Shown: positions 1-8,616 of the stretch, piece by piece
How positions within the stretch are numbered: the first letter of the stretch is position 1
Layout of the letters: each line of letters opens with the position of its first letter
Source: Stagnihabitans tardus
Lineage (GTDB): Bacteria; Pseudomonadota; Alphaproteobacteria; Rhodobacterales; Rhodobacteraceae
Assembly: GCF_009925085.1 (NCBI RefSeq)
Contig: NZ_JAABNR010000006.1
Span: 173,356 to 237,355 of the forward strand
Reading direction: 5' to 3'
DNA: 64,000 nucleotides
Notes under the pieces: generated by a model
Seen by the model: the letters and a program-made list of their open reading frames with translations, nothing else
Databases searched by the model: none
What the model was told of the DNA's origin: nothing
Program-made: the position numbers and the translations under genes

Positions 1-320
1 AGGCCGAGATCGCCGAAATCGCGGGATTCACCAACGCGAATTTCCTCTCGATGGTGAAATCCGGCGTGTCGAAACTGGCCATCGACCGCGTGCCCGCGCT
101 CGCGAAGGCGCTCGAATGCGATCCCGCGTATCTTCTGCGGCTCGCGCTCGAACAGGCCGAGGGAAACACGGCCGCTGTGGCCATCTTTGAGATCCTCGGC
201 GATCCGATCAGCGAAAACGAACGCGGCTGGATCGCCGAGATCCGCGATGCGAGCGGCGACACCGATCCGCGCTTGACGCAGCGCAGCCGGATCGCCCTAC
301 GCACCATCTTCTTGAAATGA
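1..320 (+). CDS. XRE-type helix-turn-helix protein, 5' truncated by window edge
   Basis: The reading frame is open from base 3, so the start lies outside the window. The visible part begins inside a helix-turn-helix of the XRE/Cro type (EIAGFTNANFLSMVKSG, then a helix ending CDPAYLLRLAL), the usual arrangement of a small DNA-binding regulator. After the HTH comes a tail of about 45 residues carrying ERGWIAEIRDAS and ending in LRTIFLK. The same tail pattern recurs in the small gene that starts 8 bp downstream, suggesting the two are a co-transcribed pair. The HTH assignment is solid; the regulated genes are unknown. The ATG at 51 lies inside the HTH and is not a credible start. Confidence 0.75.
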   Translation, partial: AEIAEIAGFTNANFLSMVKSGVSKLAIDRVPALAKALECDPAYLLRLALEQAEGNTAAVAIFEILGDPISENERGWIAEIRDASGDTDPRLTQRSRIALRTIFLK

Positions 321-327
321 GGCCGCG

Positions 328-543
328 ATGAAGAGCTTCGACGACTTCCTTCTCGCATCGCACGCGCCCCTGACCGAGGCCGAACGCGGCTGGATCGACA
401 TCCTGCGCGCCATCCATCCAGGCGGCGTGCCGAGGCCCGGCTTGAGATCGGCTCAGCTCCTGCGTCGCGTCCTGGGCGTGCCGGCCCCTGACGATGAGGT
501 CTTTCGACATGGCCAGGAAGAACAGCACCCGAATGGGGGTTAG
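328..543 (+). CDS. small protein sharing the C-terminal module of the upstream regulator
   Basis: This 71-residue protein starts 8 bp after the XRE-like gene. Its N-terminal half contains TEAERGWIDILRAIH followed by PRPGLRSAQLLRRVL. It aligns with the tail of the upstream protein (SENERGWIAEIRDAS, then PRLTQRSRIALRTIF). The ERGWI core, the isoleucine spacing and the basic/leucine end are shared. I do not recognise a named family. A reasonable inference is a partner or duplicated tail of the regulator. The last 20 residues look less conserved and the true 3' end could differ. Confidence 0.5.
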   Translation: MKSFDDFLLASHAPLTEAERGWIDILRAIHPGGVPRPGLRSAQLLRRVLGVPAPDDEVFRHGQEEQHPNGG

Positions 544-946
544 TCGACGTTACCTCAGAGGCCGCTGGGGGGGGCAAGGCGATACCTCCTGCCCACGAAT
601 AGGTCACTCCGCAACCACCTGAAAATGCTGTCTTTGGTATCGAGCGCCACAGATGCACACGCGAAGTTACCAATGAGAGTCGCTCGAAACCGCAGCCACT
701 CTTTCAGGTCGAGACCGTTCCAGCGGGCCCATTGAAACGTCGGGGATCGGAGCTTTTGCAAAACACGCCCAACCCCGAAATCAACCATGGATTGCAATGC
801 CTTGCTCCCAAACGGCCCAAGCTGAACGGGGGGAAGAATCCTTGACCGGCGGGAATCGCCATGCAACGTTTTGACTGTCCGTATGAAACGGCGAACCGCC
901 CAGAATTGATTTTCAGGCAATCGGCGATCCTGCCGCGTTTCCATGC
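544..946. other. intergenic, no supported gene
   Basis: About 400 bp separate the small gene from the large RTX gene. A minus-strand frame (555-944, 129 codons) is open, but it resembles nothing I know and has no convincing ribosome binding site. The stretch must hold the promoter of the RTX gene; I see no clear promoter boxes or terminator. Confidence 0.4.
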
Positions 947-952
947 AAAGGA
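947..952 (+). promoter_or_regulatory. ribosome binding site that sets the RTX gene start
   Basis: AAAGGA stands 8 bp before the ATG at 961. The earlier in-frame ATG at 943 precedes this site and has no Shine-Dalgarno sequence of its own, so 961 is the better start. Confidence 0.7.
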
Positions 953-960
953 ATTTCCAG

Positions 961-3900
961 ATGACCTCATTGACCCTGGCGGCCTTGAGCCCTGCCGTGA
1001 CCTATTCCGAAGGCGCGGTGAATGCCGGCGCCCAGCTCATTGATACCGAGGTCACGCTTTCAGGTCCCTCGGATGACTACACGGACGGCAACCTGACAGT
1101 CAGCGGGCTGTTGGCCGAGGATGTGGTGGCTTTGCGCAACCAGGGCAATGGGACGGGCGAGGTCGGGGTCAGCGGGACCATCGTCACCTTTGGCGGAGTG
1201 GCGATCGGCAGCCTTTCGGGCGGCGCGGGCAGTGCCTTTGTCGTGACCTTCAACGCCGATGCAACGACGGCCGCGGTTCAGGCGGTGATCGAAAACCTGA
1301 CCTATGCCACGACTTCGGATGCGCCGACCTTGCACCGGACGCTGACGGTGAATGTGACCAATGCGGCGGGTGAGGATTTGGGTGTTGGCCCCGACAGCGA
1401 GCAGGGATACACCCTGTTGACCGGCAACGCAGACCCGTTCCACGGCGCGGCCACCAACCTCTTCAGCCGCCCGGCGCTGGTCGATTTCGACACGGATGGC
1501 GACCTCGACGTGGTGGTGGGCGAATACTTTGGTCCGCTGCACAGCTTTCGCAATGATGGCGCGGCGGGTTTCACGGAGCTGAAAGGCGGCGACAACCCTC
1601 TCGCCTCGGTGACCGGCGGCATGTTCGCCCCCCTGGCCCCGCCGAATTTCACCGATCTGGACGGCGACGGCGACCAGGACCTGGTGATCAGCAACCTGGG
1701 CGGCAGTCTCTCGACCTATGAAAATGACGGCGCGGGGGCTTACACCGAGCTGACCTTCTCGGACAATCCTTTCGACGGCTTCAACTTTGGCTTTTTCGCC
1801 GGCGTGACCTTTACCGATCTGGATGGCGATACGGACCTGGACATGGTCGCCTTTGCCGACCCGACGAATGTCTTCGTCTATCTGCGGGATGCCTCGGGCA
1901 CCTTCGTCTATGCGCCCTCCGGCAGCAACCCGCTGGATTCGGTGCTCGGGCTTGGCCTTGGGATGCCTGCCTTCTTCGACATGAATGGCGACGGGGCGCT
2001 GGACCTGATCGCGGGGGGCAATGACGGCGGCCTTCATGTCTTTATGAAACAGGCGGCGGGCGGCTACCTCGAGGCCACGGGCGCGGCCAATCCGCTGGCG
2101 GGTCTTGTGGTCGACAAGGATGCCAGCCTGTCGATCGGCGATGTCACCAGCGATGGCTTGGCCGATCTGGTGGTGAACGATGCGAGCGGTCAGGTCAGGG
2201 TCATTGCGCGCTATCAGACTGCGGGCGTTGGCGTCGAGGTGACGGTGACGCCGGAAAACGACGGTGCGCCGACGGGCACCCTGCCCGCCTCGGTCCAGAT
2301 CGTCGAGGACACCGCCACGGGGCTCGACCTCAGCGGCATGACCTTTGCCGATGTGGACAATGATGTGCTGGAGGTTACGCTTCTGGCCGCGCAAAGCTCG
2401 TTCCTTTTGTTGGGGGCGGTTCCGGCGGGGATTGCGATTTCGGGCAACGGCGGCGGCTACCTGCGGCTGACCGGCTTGGCGGCCGATCTGAACGCCTGGC
2501 TTGCGACGCCGGGCGTGATCGGCTTGCGGGGCGCGACCGACGCCAGCGGGGTGGCGGCGGACCGGGTGACCGTGCAGGTCGAAGACGGGACGAGCCCGAC
2601 CGTGACGCTGGGCCCGATCCTTGTCGACATCCAGAATGTCAACGACGCCCCCGGCTTTGTCTCGCCCCTCGGCACGGTGACGGTGCCCGAGAATGACGCC
2701 AACGCGGGCGTGTTCCTGTTTCCGACGCTGGTGCTGTCCGATCCCGATGGCAACATGGCGGGTGGCGGGCTGACCATCACGGGGATTCTGGCCGAAGAGA
2801 CGATCTCGCTGCGCGAAGGCAACATCAGCCTCTCGGGCGCCGATGTGGTCTTTGGCGGGCGGGTGGTGGGCCATGTCTCGACCGGGACGGGAAGCTTCCA
2901 TGTCGATTTCACCGCGGATGCCAGCCTGGCCTCGGTGCAGGCCGTGTTGAGCGCGATTGTCTATCACAACAGCTCGGACGCCCCGGTCCGGCACGACATG
3001 ACCATCGAGATCATCGACGGCAATGGTGCGAACCTGGGGGGCGTGGCGCCCTGGACCTATGCCCAGGTGCCGAAGTCCGGCCAATTCAACGGCATACTTG
3101 CAGACGACGCCGGCCCGCTTTTGATGATCGATTTCGACCGCGACGGCGATCTGGACCTGGCCTTCGTCGATGGCGCGCGGAACCTCAACGTCTATGAGAA
3201 TGTGGACGGCGTGATGACGCGCTACGGCAGGGAGCCCCTGGACCTTACGGCCTCGAACGGCGCGCCGCTGCAAAACGTCACGCTGGTCGACCTGGATGGC
3301 ACGGGTTCGCTTTACGCCCTGGCGCTGGACCCCTTGGGGCAGTTCCACACATTTGCCCCGGACCCGGTGGACGGGACCTATGCCGAACTGACCGGCCTGG
3401 ACGATCCCTTTGGCGGGCTGACCGGCGTGGTGGGCACGCCGGGCTTTGCCGATCTGGATGGCGATGGCGACCTTGACATGGCGATGGCGGGCAAAGACGG
3501 CGCGCTGCATGGCTTTGAACGGATCGGCGCGGGCTTTGTCGAGATGACCGGGGCGGCGGACCCTTTCGCGGGGCTCGGCACTCCGGGACTTCAGGGGCTG
3601 GCGCTGGGTGATCTGGACGGCGATGGCGACCTGGACCTCGTGGGCCTCGATGGCACGCTCAGCCTTGTCAGCTATATGAACAACGGCGATGGCACCTGGG
3701 CCGCCTTGACCGGCGCAGGCTATCCTTTCGACAATGGCGCGGTCTTTGCCTTTGTCAGCCCGACGCTGGCCGACATTGACGGAGATGGCGACCTGGATCT
3801 GCTGGTGCCGGATGCCTTCGACAACATCCAGACCTTTCTGAACACCACCCAGCGTGGCCAGGTCTTTACCCTGGACATGACTCCGCAGAACGATGCGCCG

Positions 3901-5217
3901 GTGATCACGGCCGCCCCCACGCAAATGACCCTGCGCGAGGATATCGCGGGCCGGGTGGACCTGAGGACCCTGCGCCTGTCGGACCCCGACCAGAACGACC
4001 CCGCAATCGCTCTGACCCTGAGTGCCTCGCAGGGGAGGCTTTCGGCCACCGCGGACCTCGGCGTCCAGGTCTTGCTCAGCGGCCAAAGCCTGGTGCTTTA
4101 CGGCACGGCCAGCCAGATCGAGGCCTACCTGGCCAGCCCGGGGCGGGTGCAATACCTTGGCGCGCCCAATGCCTTCGGGCTTGGGGCCGCGACCTTGACC
4201 CTGACGGTCAGCGATGGTCACGACCAAAGGGATGGCGGAACGATCGTGCTGGACATCACCGAAACGGTCGATGTGCAAATCGGCAGCGCCTTGGTCGACG
4301 TGCTGTGGGGCGATGCCGGGCGCGACCGGATCGACGGGATGGGCGGAGACGACCTGATCCATGGAGGCGCGGGCCCCGACCGGCTGACCGGCGGCACGGG
4401 GTTCGACACGCTGGATTACAGCGGATCGCGTTTTGTCTGGATCGACCTGAACATCGGGGTCTCGGGCAACCAGCGCGCTGCGGCGGGCGATGCCTCGGGC
4501 GATGTCATCTCGGGCTTCGAGGCGGTGATCGGGTCGGATTTCGACGACCGGCTGAGGGGCGATGCCGGGGCCAACGGGCTTTACGGCGGGGCGGGTGACG
4601 ACCTGATCCGGGGCGGAGCCGGGTCCGACACGATGGAGGGCGGCGCGGGGCGCGACACCTTGGACTATTCGACGTCACAAACCGGTGTCGTGGTCCAATT
4701 GATCACCCGGGCCTCTGGGCTGCAATCGGCGCGGGGTGGCGATGCCGAGGGCGATGTCATCTCGGGCTTCGAAGCCATCATTGGCTCGGGCTTCGACGAT
4801 ATCCTGACCGGCGACACGGGAAACAACTCGCTGAGCGGCAAGGACGGCGCGGACCGGCTTGCGGGCGGCGCCGGGCGCGACCTGTTGACCGGGGGCGAGG
4901 GAGCGGATGTCTTTGTCTTCAACACGGCGCTTGGGTCTGGCAATCTCGACCGGATCACCGATTTCACCCAAGGCCTGGACCGTGTCCTTCTGGAGAACAT
5001 GGTTTTCCTTGGCCTTTCCACGGGCGTCCTGCTTGATGCAGCCTTCCGCAGCAACACGACGGGCCTGGCCGAGGATGCCAGTGACAGGGTGATCCATGAC
5101 AGCGCCACCGGGGCCCTGTTCTTCGACGCGGATGGGTTGGGAGGCCAAGCGGCCGTGCGCTTTGCCACGGTATCGGCGGGCCTGGTGCTGGATCACACGA
5201 GCTTCTTCGTCCACTAG
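961..5217 (+). CDS. large secreted FG-GAP/VCBS and RTX calcium-binding protein
   Basis: A protein of 1418 residues with no Sec signal peptide. From about residue 170 it carries many FG-GAP-like calcium motifs of the form DLDGDGDLDLV, interleaved with cadherin-like segments, in two large halves of similar layout. Each half opens with a module containing TVSGLLAEDVVALR or TITGILAEETISLR. From about residue 1110 it has haemolysin-type nonapeptide repeats (GGxGxDxLxGG, for example GGDDLIHGGAG). These fold into calcium-loaded beta-rolls and mark substrates of type I secretion. The C-terminal 100 residues end in the hydrophobic DHTSFFVH, fitting an uncleaved type I export signal. The likely role is a surface or released adhesin-like protein. 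No enzyme domain is seen and no type I transporter gene lies nearby. Confidence 0.85.
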   Translation: MTSLTLAALSPAVTYSEGAVNAGAQLIDTEVTLSGPSDDYTDGNLTVSGLLAEDVVALRNQGNGTGEVGVSGTIVTFGGVAIGSLSGGAGSAFVVTFNADATTAAVQAVIENLTYATTSDAPTLHRTLTVNVTNAAGEDLGVGPDSEQGYTLLTGNADPFHGAATNLFSRPALVDFDTDGDLDVVVGEYFGPLHSFRNDGAAGFTELKGGDNPLASVTGGMFAPLAPPNFTDLDGDGDQDLVISNLGGSLSTYENDGAGAYTELTFSDNPFDGFNFGFFAGVTFTDLDGDTDLDMVAFADPTNVFVYLRDASGTFVYAPSGSNPLDSVLGLGLGMPAFFDMNGDGALDLIAGGNDGGLHVFMKQAAGGYLEATGAANPLAGLVVDKDASLSIGDVTSDGLADLVVNDASGQVRVIARYQTAGVGVEVTVTPENDGAPTGTLPASVQIVEDTATGLDLSGMTFADVDNDVLEVTLLAAQSSFLLLGAVPAGIAISGNGGGYLRLTGLAADLNAWLATPGVIGLRGATDASGVAADRVTVQVEDGTSPTVTLGPILVDIQNVNDAPGFVSPLGTVTVPENDANAGVFLFPTLVLSDPDGNMAGGGLTITGILAEETISLREGNISLSGADVVFGGRVVGHVSTGTGSFHVDFTADASLASVQAVLSAIVYHNSSDAPVRHDMTIEIIDGNGANLGGVAPWTYAQVPKSGQFNGILADDAGPLLMIDFDRDGDLDLAFVDGARNLNVYENVDGVMTRYGREPLDLTASNGAPLQNVTLVDLDGTGSLYALALDPLGQFHTFAPDPVDGTYAELTGLDDPFGGLTGVVGTPGFADLDGDGDLDMAMAGKDGALHGFERIGAGFVEMTGAADPFAGLGTPGLQGLALGDLDGDGDLDLVGLDGTLSLVSYMNNGDGTWAALTGAGYPFDNGAVFAFVSPTLADIDGDGDLDLLVPDAFDNIQTFLNTTQRGQVFTLDMTPQNDAPVITAAPTQMTLREDIAGRVDLRTLRLSDPDQNDPAIALTLSASQGRLSATADLGVQVLLSGQSLVLYGTASQIEAYLASPGRVQYLGAPNAFGLGAATLTLTVSDGHDQRDGGTIVLDITETVDVQIGSALVDVLWGDAGRDRIDGMGGDDLIHGGAGPDRLTGGTGFDTLDYSGSRFVWIDLNIGVSGNQRAAAGDASGDVISGFEAVIGSDFDDRLRGDAGANGLYGGAGDDLIRGGAGSDTMEGGAGRDTLDYSTSQTGVVVQLITRASGLQSARGGDAEGDVISGFEAIIGSGFDDILTGDTGNNSLSGKDGADRLAGGAGRDLLTGGEGADVFVFNTALGSGNLDRITDFTQGLDRVLLENMVFLGLSTGVLLDAAFRSNTTGLAEDASDRVIHDSATGALFFDADGLGGQAAVRFATVSAGLVLDHTSFFVH

Positions 5218-5777
5218 CTCTCAGGGGCTGATCTCGTCTGCCTGACGCTCGCGCGTCTGACCGAGTAGCAAGCCATCCTCAACCACCGGAAGGCGCTCTG
5301 AGATGAGGGGAAGGAATGGAATGAGGGAGGCACCGATGCGCCTGACATTAGGCAAACATCTATGACCCAATCGGAGGTCATCTCTCTCCGTGATGTGAAC
5401 GCCCGAGATCAGTCAAACGTCAACTTCAAGGAAACGAACGAAGGATGGAACGCCTGGAAAACTTGACCAAGACAGTTACATGATCCGCTAGGCTGTGAGG
5501 CTGCCGAAAAACGTGGGGAACATCAGACGCAAACCACGCTTGCTCGTGCATCGAACCGTGGAGGTTTCGCCCGCGCGCCAACATAAACGTTCTCCGTCAA
5601 CCCCGCCCTCGACCTTCCGTTCCGCCCCCTATTGCCTGCAGCCTGCTTGCCGAGATCCTTTCCTCGACCACAGGCACACAGAATAAGCGCATGCCGGGAT
5701 GTGCTTTCGACGCGCCGCAAGGCGCGCTCTTTCTCTGAGTAGCGTGAGCGATCCGCCCGGACTGATCGCCAACTTTG
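5218..5777. other. intergenic after RTX gene, no supported gene
   Basis: No open frame here has recognisable content. The stretch ends in a factor-independent terminator at 5778-5807 that lies too far (560 bp) from the RTX stop codon to be its obvious terminator. Either a small RNA or a decayed gene may precede the terminator. Confidence 0.4.
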
Positions 5778-5807
5778 GGGCTGGGCACCACGCTCAGCCC
5801 TTTTTTT
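5778..5807 (+). terminator. factor-independent terminator without an assigned gene
   Basis: GGGCTGGGC, a five-base loop ACCAC and GCTCAGCCC form a 9-bp stem with one G-U pair, followed at once by seven T. Nothing upstream within 500 bp is a convincing gene. About 300 bp of gene-free sequence follow before the CtrA-like box. Confidence 0.75.
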
Positions 5808-6103
5808 GCGAATAGGCCCCGGCTGCCGTGAACACGCACATGGACCCGGACACGATGTTCCTCGTGAATGCCCCAGATGCAAGCGGTGGTGATCTACCCA
5901 GCCGCCCGTCCCTCTGGTGAACTCGAACGTGCTGCGGGGGGCGCTGACCTCCAGAGGCAAGGCCATTTACTCTTGGTGCCCTCATCTCTGACGCCAATGG
6001 GACCAAGGTCCTACACTCAGTAGTCATTTTTCCGCCGAAGATCACAATAGGCATACAAGATCGCGCCGATGTGACCGGCGCACTGGGCCAAGGTAGTAGC
6101 GCG

Positions 6104-6118
6104 TTAAGCCGATGTTAA
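6104..6118 (+). promoter_or_regulatory. CtrA-like box TTAA-N7-TTAA
   Basis: TTAA, seven bases (GCCGATG) and TTAA match the spacing of the alphaproteobacterial CtrA response-regulator site. The box lies 47 bp before the start of the 72-aa gene at 6166, a position from which promoter control is plausible. No footprint evidence exists; the match is by pattern only. Confidence 0.45.
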
Positions 6119-6165
6119 GACCTGTGACTGAAATCTAACCATAGGCTTCAGAACGGAGAACCAAG

Positions 6166-6384
6166 ATGGATAACCAGGAAAACTGGACACTTGCTCTGAC
6201 TGCCGCCTCTGTCGCGGAGGCGGAAGGTTTCACCGAGACCGCGAAGGCCTTCGCCGAGATCGCCGCGATGGAGATGGACGTCACCGCGCTTTTCGATGGG
6301 CCGTTCAACCTGGACGACATCAGCGCTCCAGAGACCGTCGCGCCGGGCCCTGAGCCCATCTTTCGCTCGGTAAGACTTCGTTAA
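6166..6384 (+). CDS. small hypothetical acidic protein (72 aa)
   Basis: Starts with ATG 8 bp after GGAG in ACGGAGAACCAAG. The protein is acidic and alanine-rich (EAEGFTETAKAFAEIAAMEM) and predicted to be mostly helical, without signal peptide or membrane segment. I do not recognise the family. It lies downstream of a CtrA-like box and 47 bp before another small gene on the same strand, so the two could form one transcription unit. Size and good start signals support it as real, but codon evidence is limited by the short length. Confidence 0.5.
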   Translation: MDNQENWTLALTAASVAEAEGFTETAKAFAEIAAMEMDVTALFDGPFNLDDISAPETVAPGPEPIFRSVRLR

Positions 6385-6431
6385 GCAAAGCCAGAGAAGC
6401 TGTCCTTGGGACGAAACCGTCGAGGGACACG

Positions 6432-6644
6432 ATGGAAAAGCTGGAATGGATGCGGGACGTGTTGACCCGGATGGAGATCGACGCAACCAAACGCGGGTGG
6501 GTCGAGATGATCGAGCAGATCAACGCTACCCGCGCGGTGCTCACCGCTGAAGCTGCCTTGCACAAGCAGCCAGAAAACGTGATCCGGATCGACTTCCGAT
6601 CGGTTCGCAGCACGCGGCATCCGCAAATCAGCGTCTTTCCCTGA
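6432..6644 (+). CDS. small hypothetical helical protein (70 aa)
   Basis: The predicted product begins MEKLEWMRDVLTRMEIDA and continues with a helical segment KRGWVEMIEQINATRAVL, then a basic tail rich in arginine. No membrane span or known domain is seen. A GAGG-like sequence precedes the ATG by about 8 bp. It follows the 72-aa gene by 47 bp in the same direction. Its KRGWVEMIEQI segment loosely recalls the ERGWI motif of the two genes at the left edge, which may be chance. Function unknown. Confidence 0.45.
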   Translation: MEKLEWMRDVLTRMEIDATKRGWVEMIEQINATRAVLTAEAALHKQPENVIRIDFRSVRSTRHPQISVFP

Positions 6645-7533
6645 ACATTGCCAGCAAAGAACTTCGTGTTCCCGTGTAGCGGCGACGAAACACTTGAGTT
6701 GCTTGGGTCACTGAAAGGTGCCCAATTCCAGCCGAACAAGCAGGTGAAAAGCGCCGCTGCCAGCATGAGAAAAAGGGGCCCAGTGGGAAGCACTGCGTTA
6801 GCCCTCACAAGTAACCAAGGTGCTGGCGCTCCGATCGATCCGACTGCTCCGACACATGGGCGAGGAAGGCCTTTCATCACCGCCCCCTCCTTCTCAAGTC
6901 GGTGCACCTGCACATCCGACCCGCACAATCTGACCTGCCGGGAATCGGTCGCATCTGGGGTCACCGATCTGACCACACCCTGCCCCGCCAGGAATGGCCA
7001 GACGAAGTCCTAGAAGCGGGTCGATTGGACGAGGGGGATGGTCCCCGGCGCCGCGATGCGGGGAAGCCCATAAACTTCCGCAGGGTGCGCAGGTCATCAG
7101 CCAGGAAAACCATCCAATCGCACCTGGCAGGGATAACCGCTAGATTGGTTTTCCGGGTCCGCGCAGGAGATAGGCACAGCAACACGCTCTTGGGGGTTTT
7201 GACAAAGTGGCGACGTCGGGGTTGCTCTTCGGCTTTCCCCAGCGCTCAGCAAACCAGATGCCCCCACCCAAAAGGACCACGACAGATCCGGACACCAGCG
7301 CCAACGCCTCCCCGTCGAACCAACTTGAACGGAGCCGACTTTGCGGTGAGGATCGAAGCGATGGACGGGCATACTGCCGAAGACGCGTAAAGTCGGGGCG
7401 ATTGGAAGAAGAACGCGACGATGATTGAGCTCCCTGCCCAAGTCGCTTTTGCCCAAAAGCCTTGGCATGGCGCTCCAAGTCCTGTTGCCTGTTCCATTAA
7501 GGACAAGACATTTCGATGAAGGCCTGAAGAAGC
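6645..7533. other. gene-poor stretch with possible decayed minus-strand gene
   Basis: About 890 bp without a supported gene. On the minus strand, around 7150-7320, one frame reads LALVSGSVVVLLGGGIWFAE, a convincing single membrane segment followed by a basic tail. A neighbouring frame around 7030-7150 reads MVFLADDLRTLRKFMGF. Neither has a clear start and they are in different frames. A decayed or frameshifted small membrane-protein gene is possible. I see no RNA gene. Confidence 0.3.
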
Positions 7534-8616
7534 ATGATGGAAAATGAAGCGCTGAGTGTCGCCGATCTCGTCCGGCTTGGCTTTTGCAGGATCGGGCGGT
7601 GGACGCTGACGGAGGACGCCCTTGGTCATGGCGCAACCGATGCGCATCCTGACAGAGAGAAGATCCTGGCCACATCCCATGCGCTTTATGCCTTCGCCAC
7701 CGGCGAAAAGGTTCTCTACATCGGCAAGACGGCCCAGGGTCTGGCAAGGCGCCTCGCGGGTTACAGCAGGCCAGGGGCGACCCAGGCCACGAACCGCAAG
7801 TGCCATGGCCTGATCCGCGCGGCGACCTTGCGCGGAGAGGCGATTGACCTCTACGGCTTCGCCCCGCCCACCGACATGGCCTTCCTCGGCTTTCCCGTAG
7901 ATCTCGCCGCAGGTCTGGAGGACGTCTTGATCCGACGTTTTCGACCCGCCTGGAACGGCGGAGGCGCGCAATCTGTCCGCAGGGCGATCCACGTAGGCGA
8001 ACCACCATCCGCGGAAAAATTGAACTCGGAGCAGGCGACCTTCTCCATCGCGCTGTCGGCCACCTATTGGGAGAAGGGCATCGTCAACCCCGGCGTCGCG
8101 GTCAGCGACCTTTTCGGGGCCACCGATGCCGATCTGACGATCAGCTGTGCGCTTGGAATGTTGGCTGCAAACCGGCAGGGCGCAGATCAATCGGCCCCGA
8201 CATGCGCGACCTTTGTGGGAACAAAGCCCGGTCAGAGTTCGCAGTGTGGCCTGCAATTGCTTGCCGAACCAGCTCGCGGCCTGCGGGTCGGGACTCCCGC
8301 ACGGTCGAAAGGCCCGGAACCTTCGCCACCCGCGCTCAGCTGGCGGATGACTATTGGAGCCAGGCTGCGCCTCTGCAAGACGGAAGTTCTCGCGCCGGGC
8401 GCTGGCAACGGATCATCTGGCCTCTATCGCCCGCAGACAGGAATATCCGCATTTGAAGCTGCGGCTCACATCATATCCCACCATGAACAGGGCCTTCTCC
8501 CACTGAGAGAGGTCAGGCGCGTCTTTTCCCGCCTCTTCAACCGTCTGTCGCAGAAGACGGCTGGGATCGCGCATCATCCGCGCGTGATTCTGGTCCATAT
8601 CCTGACCGAACAATGA
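7534..8616 (+). CDS. GIY-YIG nuclease-family protein; C-terminal half doubtful
   Basis: Residues about 48-140 form a GIY-YIG nuclease domain. HALYAF and LYIGKTAQGLARRL correspond to the GIY and YIG strands with the following arginine. LEDVLIRRFRPAWN supplies the conserved glutamate near the end. A second conserved-looking block follows (ATFSIALSATYWEKG). Beyond about nt 8150 the translation loses family character. The frame also runs 204 bp into the oppositely oriented gene that ends at 8413, so the true protein probably ends earlier through a frameshift or is damaged. GIY-YIG enzymes cut DNA in repair, homing and restriction; beside the helicase-nuclease at 9598 a defence role is plausible but unproven. 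Confidence 0.65.
   Translation: MMENEALSVADLVRLGFCRIGRWTLTEDALGHGATDAHPDREKILATSHALYAFATGEKVLYIGKTAQGLARRLAGYSRPGATQATNRKCHGLIRAATLRGEAIDLYGFAPPTDMAFLGFPVDLAAGLEDVLIRRFRPAWNGGGAQSVRRAIHVGEPPSAEKLNSEQATFSIALSATYWEKGIVNPGVAVSDLFGATDADLTISCALGMLAANRQGADQSAPTCATFVGTKPGQSSQCGLQLLAEPARGLRVGTPARSKGPEPSPPALSWRMTIGARLRLCKTEVLAPGAGNGSSGLYRPQTGISAFEAAAHIISHHEQGLLPLREVRRVFSRLFNRLSQKTAGIAHHPRVILVHILTEQ

Noticed and set aside
555..944. Minus-strand 129-codon frame upstream of the RTX gene
   Set aside because: No known motif, no good start signal, and it covers the region where the RTX promoter must lie.
1060..4362. An 1100-codon minus-strand open frame opposite the RTX gene
   Set aside because: It mirrors the codon bias and calcium repeats of the plus-strand gene, and its translation is basic low-complexity with no domain.
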